From NCBI GenBank assembly GCA_903851195.1, contig CAINNJ010000033.1, positions 124,001 through 188,000 on the forward strand: DNA of 64,000 bases, read 5' to 3'. This DNA is from an uncultured Acidobacteriia bacterium (GTDB lineage Bacteria; Acidobacteriota; Terriglobia; Bryobacterales; Bryobacteraceae). The notes under the pieces were generated by a model. The model searched no databases. It saw only the letters and a program-made list of their open reading frames with translations, and was not told the DNA's origin. Within the stretch, counting starts at the first letter, position 1. Each line of letters starts with the position of its first letter. Shown here piece by piece: positions 50,224 to 60,523 of this stretch. The position numbers and the translations under genes were made by a program.

Positions 50224-50331
50224 GTTGTAAGGCATACTAATTCCACCGGCGCTCCAGTCCGGTGCAGACCCTTACAGGCTACCCTGGACGTTACAACTGC
50301 GTCAACCCGAAAAGGTGTAACGAATCGGGTC
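50224..50331 (-). promoter_or_regulatory. Candidate structured leader RNA of the lytic transglycosylase gene
   Basis: Perfect 7-bp pairings CGUUACA/UGUAACG, GUUGUAA/UUACAAC and UGUAAGG/CCUUACA are partly mutually exclusive; internal hairpin CACCGG/CCGGUG. Confidence 0.45.
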
Positions 50332-50349
50332 GCTGTGTCACATGCCTGA

Positions 50350-50372
50350 GGCTTTGAGATACACCCAAAGCC
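50350..50372 (-). terminator. Hairpin after the EF-G-like gene
   Basis: GGCTTTG(50350-50356)/CAAAGCC(50366-50372); no T-tract. Confidence 0.35.
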
Positions 50373-50391
50373 CCAAGCCGTAACATAACTG

Positions 50392-52491
50392 TCATTCTTC
50401 GTCGGCTTCTTCCTCGCCCGCCCGCGCCGCTTTAGCGGCCGCCACAATCTTGTCCGCCTGCAACTGCGGCACGTAATCGTAGTGGTCGAATTCCATGGAA
50501 AACGACGCGCGGCCCTGGGTCATGGAAGTCAGATCGCTTTGATAACTCAGCATTTCCGCCATGGGGACGGAAGCGCGGATGATCTGCGTCCCGCCCTGCG
50601 TCTCCATGCCGGCGATGCGGCCGCGACGCCCGTTGATATCTCCCATGAGGTCGCCCGCGAACTCGACGGGTGCCTGCACCTCGACGTTCATCACCGGTTC
50701 CAGCAGCGTCGGTTTGGCCGTCTGCATGGCGGCGCGGAAGGCTTTGCGCGCGGCGAGTTTGAAGGCGAGTTCGGAGGAATCGACATCATGGTAGGAACCG
50801 TCATACACGGTCACTTTGAAGTCGACCATGGGGAAGCCGGCGAGGAAGCCACGTTCCGCGGTCTCGATAATTCCTTTTTCCACGGCTGGAATATAGTTTT
50901 TGGGAATTGAGCCCCCGAAGACGGCGTTGGCGAACTCGAACTTGCCGCCGCGGGGCAGGGGTTCCATGCGAATCCAGCAGTCGCCGAACTGCCCGTGTCC
51001 GCCGGTCTGCTTCTTGTGGCGGCCCTGCACGTCGGCGGTTCCGCGGATGGTCTCGCGGTAGGGAATCTTGGGCGCTTTGAGCGTGACATCCACGCCGTAA
51101 CGCTTCTTCAGGCGGCTGACAGCGATCTCCACGTGCTGCTGACCGGTGCCGGCGACCAAAAATTCCTTGGTTTGAGGGTCGCGGTAGAAACGGAGGGAAA
51201 GATCTTCCTCCAGCAGTTTGTGGAGAGCGTTCCCCATGCGGTCTTCGTCGCCGCGGCTTTTCGCTTCCACGGCGAACGCGATGGAAGGCTCGGCCAGTTT
51301 GATGGGGGCGAACTGAACCTGGGAAGATTTCTCCGTGAGCGTATCGCCGGTCAGCGTGTCTTTGAGTTTGGCGACGGCGCCGATATCCCCGGCGTGCAGT
51401 TCATTCACGGGGACCACGTTTTTGCCCTGGGGCGCGCCGATGTGAGCGAGGCGTTCCTCGGTGCCTTTGCCGGCGACGATCAGGTGCGCGTCATTCTTGA
51501 TGCAGCCGGAGAGGACGCGGAAAAAGGTGAGGCGTCCGGCGAAGGGATCGGCAGTCGTCTTAAAGACGAAGGCGGCGGCGGGCTGGGAGTCTTCGGCTTT
51601 GCGCTCGATTTCCTTCCCGTTCAGGGAGAGTTTGGCGGGGGGGCGGTCGGCGGGGGAGGGGAATGCTTCCACGATGAGATTGAGCAACCAGTCGGAACCG
51701 ATGTCGTGCAGGCCGGACATACAGAGGACCGGGAAGATGCGGAGCTCACGCATTTCCTCATCCACTCCGCTGATGACGTGTTCTTCGGGCAGGGTGCCCA
51801 TCTCGAAGAACTCCTCCATCAGTTCGTCCTTGCCTTCGGCGACCACTTCGATCAGTTCGGCATGCGCTTTTTGCGCGGCTTCGGCGTATTCGGCGGGAAT
51901 GGCGGTTTCCTGGCCCTTGCCGTCGCCGTCGACGGTATAGACATAGGCCTTCATCCGGATCAGATCGATGACGCCCCGGAAGTCCTTGTCCGAGCCAAGG
52001 GGGAGCTGAATGGGAACGGCGGAGCGGCCGAAGCGTTCATGGATGCTTTCCATGGTGCGCTCGAAGCTGGCGCGATCGCGGTCCAGCTTATTAATGACAA
52101 TGGCGCGGGGAAGGCCGAACTCCTCGGCGGTCTTCCACATCTTCTCGGTCTGCGCTTCCACGCCGGCGACGGCGTCGACGACGACGATAGCGGCATCGGC
52201 GGCGATCAGGGCGGACCGGGCGTCGTTGATAAACATGTTGAACCCGGGCGTATCGAGGAGGTTGATCTTGGTCTTCCTCCATTCGGTCGCCGCTATGGCG
52301 GTGGAGATCGTGAGCTTGCGGTTGATCTCTTCCTCGTCAAAGTCCGTTACGGTATTTCCTTCGTCGACCCGCGTCAGGCGCGCGGTGGCGCCTGCCGCAT
52401 AAAGCAAACCGGCCACTACGGAGGTCTTCCCGCAGTGGCCGTGGCCTACAATGCCGACGTTTCTGATGTCCTTCGTTTCGTATGTCTTCAC
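50392..52491 (-). CDS. Elongation factor G-like protein
   Basis: IVGHGHCGKTSVVAGLL, DTPGF, NKLDRDRASF, domains IV/V (GGHGQFGDCWIRMEPL). Confidence 0.9.
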   Translation of the reverse strand: MKTYETKDIRNVGIVGHGHCGKTSVVAGLLYAAGATARLTRVDEGNTVTDFDEEEINRKLTISTAIAATEWRKTKINLLDTPGFNMFINDARSALIAADAAIVVVDAVAGVEAQTEKMWKTAEEFGLPRAIVINKLDRDRASFERTMESIHERFGRSAVPIQLPLGSDKDFRGVIDLIRMKAYVYTVDGDGKGQETAIPAEYAEAAQKAHAELIEVVAEGKDELMEEFFEMGTLPEEHVISGVDEEMRELRIFPVLCMSGLHDIGSDWLLNLIVEAFPSPADRPPAKLSLNGKEIERKAEDSQPAAAFVFKTTADPFAGRLTFFRVLSGCIKNDAHLIVAGKGTEERLAHIGAPQGKNVVPVNELHAGDIGAVAKLKDTLTGDTLTEKSSQVQFAPIKLAEPSIAFAVEAKSRGDEDRMGNALHKLLEEDLSLRFYRDPQTKEFLVAGTGQQHVEIAVSRLKKRYGVDVTLKAPKIPYRETIRGTADVQGRHKKQTGGHGQFGDCWIRMEPLPRGGKFEFANAVFGGSIPKNYIPAVEKGIIETAERGFLAGFPMVDFKVTVYDGSYHDVDSSELAFKLAARKAFRAAMQTAKPTLLEPVMNVEVQAPVEFAGDLMGDINGRRGRIAGMETQGGTQIIRASVPMAEMLSYQSDLTSMTQGRASFSMEFDHYDYVPQLQADKIVAAAKAARAGEEEADEE

Positions 52492-52636
52492 GGAATGCCT
52501 CCGTTTACGACCGGAATCGTATCACATTTGAAACAAAGCGGCGCGCAAGGGCGGGAACCGGCGGGGTGAGTCGTCCTACGGCGAGGGTGAAACGGAATTT
52601 GAATGGGGCCAATAAATTAATGCGTTCGCGTTTGTG

Positions 52637-52665
52637 TTGACGCGATGTTCATGCGCACGCATAAT
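52637..52665 (+). promoter_or_regulatory. Sigma70-type promoter for the TonB receptor gene
   Basis: TTGACG - 17 nt - CATAAT. Confidence 0.6.
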
Positions 52666-52750
52666 GATCTGCATTGGCAGTTGGGGGACGCGCAGGCACC
52701 TCTGCGTGCGATTCCGGCTGCTGCCTGCTTTCGAGGGGTTACTTACAAGA

Positions 52751-55700
52751 ATGCTCAAACGAAATAGTTTTCTCGCGGCGGCGATGTCGCTGGCGTTTAC
52801 TTTACCGGGATTCAGCCAGGCTCTGACGTCGCTCAACGGTACGGTGGCCGATCCTACAGGGGCCCTGATTCCGTCCGCCTCCATCGTGATGGAAAACGTG
52901 GCCACTTCGGCCCGGCGCGAAACGGTGTCGGACTCGGGGGGGCGCTATACCTTTCAGCAAGTGCAGCCGGGCACGTGGCACATCACGGCGAAGGCGAAAG
53001 GATTCGCCGATCTGGATGCGGGCAAATATGAGTTGCTGGTGGGTACGCCTTCCACCGTGGCGCTGACGTTCGTGAATGTCGGTTCGGTGGCCGAGGCGAT
53101 CTCGGTTACGGCGGAAGCGCCGCAGGTCAACACGACCGACGCTTCCATCGGTAACGCGATCGGCGTGGTGCCGATTACGCAGTTGCCCTTCGAGGCGCGC
53201 AACGTGGTGGGTCTGCTTTCGCTGCAGCCCGGCGTGAGTTACCTGGGTGAGCCCGACCCCGGCGCGCAGAACGATTACCGCAGCGGCAATGTGAATGGCG
53301 GCAAATCCGATCAGGCGAACGTGACGCTGGACGGCGTGGACGTGAACGATCAACAGAACCGGGCCGCGTTCACCAGCGTGCTGCGCGTGACGCTCGATTC
53401 GGTGCAGGAGTTCCGCACCATCACGACGAACGCGAATGCGGATCTGGGGCGCACTTCGGGCGCGCAGGTACTGCTGATGACGAAGAGCGGGTCGAACATG
53501 GTGCACGGGTCGGCGTATGAATATCTGCGCAACACGGCCACGTCGGCGAACTCCTTCTTCAATAACGCGGCGGGCGTGGCTCGCCAGAAGCTGAACCGGA
53601 ACGTGTTCGGCGCGTCGGTGGGCGGCCCGGTGCTGAAGAACCGGTTGTTCTACTTTTTGAATTACGAAGGCCGCCAGGACAAGAGCGAGTCGAGCTATGT
53701 GCGCACGGTTCCGAACGACACGTTCCGGCTGGGCACCTTTACTTACGTGAAGACGGATGGTTCGACGGGCACTCTTTCGCCCGCGCAGGTGAAGGCGAAG
53801 GATCCGCTGGGCATCGGTCCGGACCCCGCGGTGCTGACGCTGTTTCAGAGCTATCCGCATCCGAACGACATCACCACGGGCGACCTGCTGAACACGGCGG
53901 GATACCGGTTCAACGCGCCGACTCCGCTGCGCTGGAATACCTATATCGCGAAGTTCGACTACCAACTGGACAGCGCCGGCAAACACCAGATTTTCTGGAG
54001 GGGCAATCTGCAGAACGACCGCTATGCCAACGGCGCGCCGGAATTTCCGGGCGACCCGGCGTCGAGCGTTTTTCTGGAAAACAGCAAGGGCTATGCGATC
54101 GGCTACACGGCGATTCTGCCCTGGAATCTGATCAGCACGTTCCACTATGGCTACACGCGGCAGGGGTCCGAGAACACGGGTATCCTGCAGGCGCCGTACG
54201 CGTATTTCCGCGATATCACGACGCGCTACGCGCAGACGACGGAGCTTGCCCGGATCATTCCGGTGCATCAGATCAGCGAAGATCTGTCGTGGAACAAAGG
54301 CGCGCATTCGGTGAGTTTTGGCGGCGTGATGCGCTTCATCCACAATGACCGGCTGAATACCGGCAACTCGTTCAGCAACGCCTACGGAAACTCGAGCTGG
54401 CTGCTGGGCAGCGGCTCGGACCTGCTGGTGTCGGACGCGAAAAATACCACGGCTTACAAGCGCCAGTTCGCGAACCTGCTGGGCCTGCTGCCGCAGCTGA
54501 CGGGTCAATATAACTACGATCTGTCGGGCAATCCGCTGCCCCAGGGCGCGGCGATCAGCCGGAAGTTCGGCAACGAAGAGTACGAGATGTACCTGCAGGA
54601 CACCTGGAAGGTGACCCGGACGCTGAACGTGACGGCCGGCCTGCGGCTCTCGCTCGATCCGCCGGTTTACGAACGCCAGGGATACCAGACCAGCGCCCAG
54701 CAGTCGCTCGAAGACTGGTACAACCAGCGCGGCGCACTGGCGGCACAGGGTCTGCCGCAGTCGCAGGCGCCGCGGATTACTTATGTTCTGGCCAACAAAG
54801 GCGGCCGCGATCTGTATCCGTTCCAGAAAGATCTGGCGCCGCGCATTTCGCTGGCCTACGCGCCGGAAGCAAGCAGCGGAATCGCGAAGTGGCTGTTCGG
54901 CGGACCGGGCAAAACTTCGATCCGCACCGGCTTCGGCATGTTCTACGACATTTTCGGCCAGGGCCTGATTCGCAGCGCGGATTCCACGGCGCTCGGCTTC
55001 TCCACGTCTCTGCAGAACGCCGCCAACCAGACGGTGGCGACATCTTATCGCTACCAGGGCTTCTACGCGGTGCCGGCGTCAATTCTGCCGGCCGCTCCCA
55101 AAGGCGGCTTCCCGCAACCGCAGCCGGACATTTTCCAGATCACCAATGGCGTGGACGACAAGCTGAAGGCGCCTTACACGATGAATCTGGATTTCGCGAT
55201 TCAGCGTGAACTGAGCCGCGGGCTGACGCTGCAGGTAGCTTATGTGGGACGGCTTTCGCGCCGGTCGCTGATCCGCGACGATCTGGCGATGCCGACCAAT
55301 CTGAAAGATCCAAAATCCGGGATGACCTACTTCGACGCGGCCCGTTTGCTGACGTCGCAGATCAACGCGGGTGTGCCGACTTCGCAGGTCCAGAAGATTC
55401 CGTTCTTCGAGAATCTGTGGCCGAACGCGGCGACCAAAACGCTAACGGCGACGCAGAACATCTATAACGATTACGCGAGCCAGGGCGGCGATTACACCAC
55501 GGCGCTCTACGATCTCGACGTGCCCGGCGGCGGCCTTTGCTGCAGTACGCTCGGACCGTACTCGATGTTCAACAGCCAGTACTCCACGCTGTCGGCGTTC
55601 CGCTCCCGCGGCGGCGGCAACTACCACGCCCTGCAGGTCACCATGCGGAAGGCTTTCAGCAAGGGCGTGCAGTTCGATTTCAACTACACGTACTCGAAAT

Positions 55701-56404
55701 CGATCGACCTCGGTTCCACGCGCGAGAGCGGCGGCGCTTATGCGGGCACCATCATCAACTCCTGGTTCCCCGGGCTGAACAAGGCCGTCAGCGACTATGA
55801 CCAGCAGCATGTCTTCAGCGCTTTCTGGGTGGCGGAACTGCCGTTCGGCCAGCACAAGATGCTGTTCGGCAACGCGAATAAGTTCGTCAACGGGATTATC
55901 GGCGGCTGGGCTGTGAACGGCGTGTTCCGCAATTCGAGCGGCCTGCCGGTGGGAGCTACCGCGGGCGGCGTCTGGCCCACCAACTGGGAATCGGGCAGCT
56001 ATGCGATTCAGACCGGCGTGATTACCGGGATGCAGACGACCAAGAACGCTCCTCCGCCGACCCCCGCCGGGAAGCCGGGTCCGAATCTGTTCTCGAATCC
56101 GGCGGCGGCACTGGCCGCGTACAGCCTGCCTTTGGCGGGAGACGTGGGGCAGCGCAACGGGATCCGGGGCGACGGCTACTTCGGGATCGATCTGGGCATG
56201 GGCAAGAAGTTCCAGTTGTTCACCCTGAAAGACCAGGCGCATACGCTGCAGTTCCGGGCGGAGGGCTTCAACATCACCAACACGGTGCGTTTCGATCCGG
56301 GCAGCGCGAACGTGAATATCCTGAATCCGAATCTGTTCGGGCAGTATACGGCGACGCTGACGAAGCCGCGGGACTTCCAGTTCAGTCTTCGCTACGAATT
56401 CTGA
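52751..56404 (+). CDS. TonB-dependent receptor with carboxypeptidase-regulatory-like domain (Oar-like)
   Basis: LNGTVADPTGALIPSASIVMENVATSARRETVSDSGGRYTFQQVQPGTWHI; barrel ending FSLRYEF; start at 52751. Confidence 0.9.
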   Translation: MLKRNSFLAAAMSLAFTLPGFSQALTSLNGTVADPTGALIPSASIVMENVATSARRETVSDSGGRYTFQQVQPGTWHITAKAKGFADLDAGKYELLVGTPSTVALTFVNVGSVAEAISVTAEAPQVNTTDASIGNAIGVVPITQLPFEARNVVGLLSLQPGVSYLGEPDPGAQNDYRSGNVNGGKSDQANVTLDGVDVNDQQNRAAFTSVLRVTLDSVQEFRTITTNANADLGRTSGAQVLLMTKSGSNMVHGSAYEYLRNTATSANSFFNNAAGVARQKLNRNVFGASVGGPVLKNRLFYFLNYEGRQDKSESSYVRTVPNDTFRLGTFTYVKTDGSTGTLSPAQVKAKDPLGIGPDPAVLTLFQSYPHPNDITTGDLLNTAGYRFNAPTPLRWNTYIAKFDYQLDSAGKHQIFWRGNLQNDRYANGAPEFPGDPASSVFLENSKGYAIGYTAILPWNLISTFHYGYTRQGSENTGILQAPYAYFRDITTRYAQTTELARIIPVHQISEDLSWNKGAHSVSFGGVMRFIHNDRLNTGNSFSNAYGNSSWLLGSGSDLLVSDAKNTTAYKRQFANLLGLLPQLTGQYNYDLSGNPLPQGAAISRKFGNEEYEMYLQDTWKVTRTLNVTAGLRLSLDPPVYERQGYQTSAQQSLEDWYNQRGALAAQGLPQSQAPRITYVLANKGGRDLYPFQKDLAPRISLAYAPEASSGIAKWLFGGPGKTSIRTGFGMFYDIFGQGLIRSADSTALGFSTSLQNAANQTVATSYRYQGFYAVPASILPAAPKGGFPQPQPDIFQITNGVDDKLKAPYTMNLDFAIQRELSRGLTLQVAYVGRLSRRSLIRDDLAMPTNLKDPKSGMTYFDAARLLTSQINAGVPTSQVQKIPFFENLWPNAATKTLTATQNIYNDYASQGGDYTTALYDLDVPGGGLCCSTLGPYSMFNSQYSTLSAFRSRGGGNYHALQVTMRKAFSKGVQFDFNYTYSKSIDLGSTRESGGAYAGTIINSWFPGLNKAVSDYDQQHVFSAFWVAELPFGQHKMLFGNANKFVNGIIGGWAVNGVFRNSSGLPVGATAGGVWPTNWESGSYAIQTGVITGMQTTKNAPPPTPAGKPGPNLFSNPAAALAAYSLPLAGDVGQRNGIRGDGYFGIDLGMGKKFQLFTLKDQAHTLQFRAEGFNITNTVRFDPGSANVNILNPNLFGQYTATLTKPRDFQFSLRYEF

Positions 56405-56462
56405 TCCGGGAAGGTAACTTAAGCGCAAGGGCCGCGGGATGAACTCCGCGGCCCTTTGCCGT

Positions 56463-57125
56463 TTAGAGCTGGTCTTTGTACTGCTCGAGCGCCACTTTCA
56501 CGAGCTGCGTACGGGTTCGGACGCCGAGCTTGTCGCAGACGTGGCGGAGGGAAGCTTTGACGGCGCCTTCGGAGATTTCGAGCTTCACGCCCATCTCCCG
56601 GTTCGTCAGGCCCGAGAGCAGGTAGCGCAGCACGGTCCGGTCGCGTTCGGTTAAGGTGGGGCGCCGTGGCTGGCGGCTCCGATCCATGGTGCGAAACAGG
56701 GGGCCGAGATAGGTCTTTTCCAGCCATGCCTCCCCACTGGCCACCTGGCGAATCGCGCCGCACAGCACGTCGGTGGAGTGGTGTTTGTGCAGGATGCCTC
56801 CCACGCCCGCCTGGATCAGCTGGATGGCCTCCTGATCGCTCATGCCGGCCGTCACAATCAGAACTCTGCCGCGAAAGCCGAGAGCGCGGGCGCGCGAGAG
56901 GAAGTCGATGGCGCGGGCGTTGCCGAGATCGACATCGAGCAGCACCATGTTGGCGCCGGAAGGGATGACCAGATCGAGGCCCTCGGCGGCAGAGGCGGCC
57001 TGTCCCACCACCAGGAAGCCCGGTTGATTTTCCAGCATGCGCGCCACGCTTTCGCGGAACATGGCGTGGTCGTCGATGAGTAGCAGCCGAATCAGATCGG
57101 TGGCCTCAGCCGTTGCCGTTGACAT
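56463..57125 (-). CDS. NarL/LuxR-type response regulator
   Basis: LIRLLLIDDHAMFRESVARMLENQPGF receiver; LTERDRTVLRYLLSGLTNREMGVKLEISEGAVKASLRHVCDKLGVRTRTQLV; start 57125 within the longer ORF. Confidence 0.9.
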   Translation of the reverse strand: MSTATAEATDLIRLLLIDDHAMFRESVARMLENQPGFLVVGQAASAAEGLDLVIPSGANMVLLDVDLGNARAIDFLSRARALGFRGRVLIVTAGMSDQEAIQLIQAGVGGILHKHHSTDVLCGAIRQVASGEAWLEKTYLGPLFRTMDRSRQPRRPTLTERDRTVLRYLLSGLTNREMGVKLEISEGAVKASLRHVCDKLGVRTRTQLVKVALEQYKDQL

Positions 57126-58521
57126 GGTGTTCCTCGATTGGATTGCCCTCGATGGTCTGGAGTTGCACGGTGAAGAAAGATGTTTCGCCGTTCTGGTCCC
57201 AGCGGAGATCGCCACCGTAACCGCGGATGAGGGCGCGGGAGAGATACAGGCCGACGCCGGTGCCGTCGGCTCCGGGCTGGAACGGGGCGAAGAGCCGCTC
57301 GGGAGCGGATACGCCGGGGCCGGAATCCGCGAAGCGGACGGAGAGGTTCTGGCCTTCGGGATGGACGGTGACGCGGAGTTCCTTCCGGCCGCAGTCCTGC
57401 ACGGCCCGGTGGCTGTTCTGAGAAAGATTGAGAAAAACCTGCAGCAGGCCGTGTCTTTCGCCGAGCACCCGCGGCAGGGAGGGGAACAGTTTCCAGCGGA
57501 CGGCGCCGCCGATTTCCCGCCACTGCGGCTCGATGACAATGCGGAGGTCGTCGAGCACGACCTGGAGCGGGACTTCCTCGAGAGTGTCCTGGCCGCGCGG
57601 GCGGAGATCGACGGACGCGATGTGTTCGAGGCCGCTGACCAGTGAGGTGAGGGCCTGCAGGTCCTCCTCGTTTCCGGCCCCGCTCGACCGCAGGTTCGCG
57701 GACACAACGGCGATGGCGCCGCAAAGGTTCCGCACCTCATGGGAGATGGCGGTTGCGGCGATCTGGTTGGCGCGCATCAGTTGCCGGAGATTTTCCTCTT
57801 CGCGGTCGCGCATTTCCTCCGAGGAATCGACGACGATGGCGGCGAGGCGCATGCCTTCGGGAGACGTCCAGGAGGAGAACCAGGTGTTGGCGAGGAAGAT
57901 CTCGCCGTTCTCACGAAAGCCCTGGCACTGCGCGGCGGCGCGCAGACCTTCGGGTCCCGGGTCGACCTGCAAAGCGTCCGAGAGCACGGGAAGGTAGGCG
58001 CCGATGGGGCGGCCTTTCAGCGTCTCGCCTTCGGGCAGCATGAGGAGTCCGGTAGCCGCTTTGTTGGCGGCGAGAACAACGCCGGCGCAATCCACGGTGA
58101 GGATCGTGGCGGGACTGCTTTCCACCAGAACGTTCAGTTCTTCTTCCGCTTCACGTCGTAGTTGCTGTTCGTGGCGAAGGCCCGCCAGAAGTTCGGCCGT
58201 GGCGGCGCGGCTGCGGATCAGTCCCGCGACGAAGAGGCCGGAGCCCGCATAGGCGATGAGCGCGAAAGGGAAGCGGAGGAAGACTTCGATGGCCGGCGCC
58301 GGGATGTCGAACCAGGAGCGGAGGACCGAGCAGAGGAAGGCCAGGGCGACGATCCATACCGGACGGATCACCGTGGCCGCAAGCACAACCGGCAGCACGT
58401 AAAGAACACCCAGCGAGGCTCTGTTGCCGGCCGCCCGATCCGCAAGAGCGATCAGGGCGATCAGCACAAAAACACCTCCGAGGATTTTCGCCCGGCCGGC
58501 GTGCGGCGGTGCAGCGTTCAC
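57106..58521 (-). CDS. Sensor histidine kinase (membrane N-terminus, PAS-like, HisKA/HATPase)
   Basis: AISHEVRNL H-box; FADSGPGVSAPERLFAPF; GTGVGLYLSRALIRGYGGDL; overlaps the regulator start by 20 nt. Confidence 0.9.
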   Translation of the reverse strand: MNAAPPHAGRAKILGGVFVLIALIALADRAAGNRASLGVLYVLPVVLAATVIRPVWIVALAFLCSVLRSWFDIPAPAIEVFLRFPFALIAYAGSGLFVAGLIRSRAATAELLAGLRHEQQLRREAEEELNVLVESSPATILTVDCAGVVLAANKAATGLLMLPEGETLKGRPIGAYLPVLSDALQVDPGPEGLRAAAQCQGFRENGEIFLANTWFSSWTSPEGMRLAAIVVDSSEEMRDREEENLRQLMRANQIAATAISHEVRNLCGAIAVVSANLRSSGAGNEEDLQALTSLVSGLEHIASVDLRPRGQDTLEEVPLQVVLDDLRIVIEPQWREIGGAVRWKLFPSLPRVLGERHGLLQVFLNLSQNSHRAVQDCGRKELRVTVHPEGQNLSVRFADSGPGVSAPERLFAPFQPGADGTGVGLYLSRALIRGYGGDLRWDQNGETSFFTVQLQTIEGNPIEEHHVNGNG

Positions 58522-58655
58522 TGGAACCAGCTTAGCCCGTCATTTTCGGTCATCGCACACACGCGCGGCAATCCGTCTTACCCTCGCCGCTATCTGTCCT
58601 TCGATAGTACAAGCACTATCTTTCCTGTGATTTACGGCTGAACAACCGATCAGTG

Positions 58656-58701
58656 AATCGAAAATATCGATTGGACAGAGCAGGCGAATCATCGCTAGAC
58701 T
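58656..58701 (+). promoter_or_regulatory. Inverted repeat overlapping a putative amt promoter
   Basis: AATCGA-AAATA-TCGATT (58656-58672) overlapping TTGGAC(A); TAGACT at 58696-58701. Confidence 0.4.
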
Positions 58702-58914
58702 TCTTGTTTTGGCGAACCTGAGCGGCGACCCCGTTGGTCGGATTTCCCACACTGCACCTGTCCTCTTTCTGCTCCCTGTCTGCGTTGTTCGCCACCATCC
58801 AAACTTTTGAGAAACCGCTCGGGTTGCAGCCGGCGGGCGCGGCTGAACGGGTAGTTCCACTCACTCACGGCGCCGCGCCCGAAGGCTCCCGAGCTTCTAA
58901 GGAGCAGTAAAGTC

Positions 58915-60516
58915 ATGAACGAAAACCTGACGATGTCGCGGAAGCTGTCCCGACTGAGCGCGCGTTTGCGCGAGCCGGAGTGGCGCCGGTACGGAGCGCT
59001 TCTTGTCACCGGCAAATTTACGGCAATCGCCCTGCTGCTGGTGGCCTTTGCCTTCCTGAATCCGGATCTTGTGGGTTACCGGGCGTTTGCCGCGGATCCG
59101 CAGCTGAAGGGAAATGACATCGTCAATCCTCTCAATACCGTCTGGACCCTGGTCGCGGCGTTTCTCGTTTTCGGTATGCAGGTTGGGTTCACCATGCTGG
59201 AAGCGGGTTTCTGCCGCTCGCGGGAAACGGTCAACGTGCTCATGGAGTGCATTGTCGACACCTGTCTGTGCGGTCTGCTTTTTTATGCCTGGGGCTTCGC
59301 TTTCATGTTCAGCCACGGGAACGGCTTCATCGGCCTGAACTGGTTCTTCCTGCAGGGAGCCCCGGCAACCTATGAGACGACCGGGATCGCCTTCCTCGCG
59401 GTCTGGCTGTTCCAGTTTGCCTTCGCCGACACCTGCTCCACCATTACGTCGGGCGCCATGATCGGCCGCACCGGCTGGATCGGCGATCTGCTGTACAGCT
59501 TCGTGGTGTCGGGCTTTATTTATCCGATCATCGGCCACTGGACCTGGGGTCCGGACGGGTTCCTCGCCACGATGGGCGCGAAAGACATGTTCCTGCCCTG
59601 GGTGGGCACGGGCTTCCACGATTTCGCCGGTTCCACGGTGGTCCACTCGATCGGCGGCTTTATCGCTCTGGCCGGCGCCATTGTGCTGGGCCCCCGCATC
59701 GGCCGCAAGTTCAAGCGGGACGGCGGCGGACCCATGTTGCCGCACGATCTGACGATCGCGGCTTCCGGCGGTCTGTTGCTCTGGTTCGGCTGGTATGGAT
59801 TTAACCCGGGCAGCACGCTTTCCGCGATGGATTTCATCGGCATTGGCCGTGTCGCGGCGAACACCACGCTGGCGGCCTGTTCGGCCGGTCTGGTGGCGAT
59901 GTTCGTCTCCTACGGGATGAGCAAAAAGTGGGATGTCAGCTTCACCATCAACGGCTTCCTGGCCGGTCTGGTCGCGATCACCTGCCCCTGTTACTGGGTG
60001 AGTCCGCTCGGCGCGGTTCTGCTGGGCGCGGTGGCTGGCGGCGTGGTTGTGGCCGGCGTGGAACTGCTCGAATATCTGCGGATCGACGATCCCATCGGCG
60101 CGGTTCCGGTGCACGGGATCTGCGGCATCTGGGGAACCATTTCGCTGGGCTTGTTCGCCAGCGGTGAGTTCGGCGCCACCGGGCCGTTCGCTCCGGACAA
60201 TTCGGCCCCGCTCAAAGGCCTGTTTTACGGCGGCGGCACGCAGCTTCTGGTGGCCCAGATCATCGGCAGTGTGATCACGGTGGTCGCCACCTTCGTGGTC
60301 GCCATGGTGGTGATGTATGCTCTGAATGCCGCCGGACTGCTGCGCGTTTCCAGAGAGGGCGAAATCGAAGGCCTGGATCTGCACGAGCATGGCATTTCGG
60401 CCTATCCGGAATATGTCATCTCTTCTTTGGGCGGACCGGCGGCGACGACCCTTCCGGCGGACCGGGGACCGCTGGGCAGCCATGCCCGCCTGAACCTGAG
60501 CGAGTCGGGAGACTGA
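58915..60516 (+). CDS. amt: Ammonium transporter
   Basis: TVWTLVAAFLVFGMQVGFTMLEAGFCRSRETVNVLMEC; DFAGSTVVHSIGGFIALAGA; GTGFHDFAGS. Confidence 0.96.
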   Translation: MNENLTMSRKLSRLSARLREPEWRRYGALLVTGKFTAIALLLVAFAFLNPDLVGYRAFAADPQLKGNDIVNPLNTVWTLVAAFLVFGMQVGFTMLEAGFCRSRETVNVLMECIVDTCLCGLLFYAWGFAFMFSHGNGFIGLNWFFLQGAPATYETTGIAFLAVWLFQFAFADTCSTITSGAMIGRTGWIGDLLYSFVVSGFIYPIIGHWTWGPDGFLATMGAKDMFLPWVGTGFHDFAGSTVVHSIGGFIALAGAIVLGPRIGRKFKRDGGGPMLPHDLTIAASGGLLLWFGWYGFNPGSTLSAMDFIGIGRVAANTTLAACSAGLVAMFVSYGMSKKWDVSFTINGFLAGLVAITCPCYWVSPLGAVLLGAVAGGVVVAGVELLEYLRIDDPIGAVPVHGICGIWGTISLGLFASGEFGATGPFAPDNSAPLKGLFYGGGTQLLVAQIIGSVITVVATFVVAMVVMYALNAAGLLRVSREGEIEGLDLHEHGISAYPEYVISSLGGPAATTLPADRGPLGSHARLNLSESGD

Positions 60517-60523
60517 GGAAGAC

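Noticed and set aside
50341-50392. GEMM-like (c-di-GMP) riboswitch because of ...CAAAGCCTCAGGC...
   Set aside because: Only the CAAAGCC piece fits; the other conserved GEMM blocks are missing, and the hairpin is better explained as the end of the EF-G-like mRNA.
58522-58914. Sigma54 promoter upstream of amt
   Set aside because: No adequate TGGCAC-N5-TTGC match found by eye.
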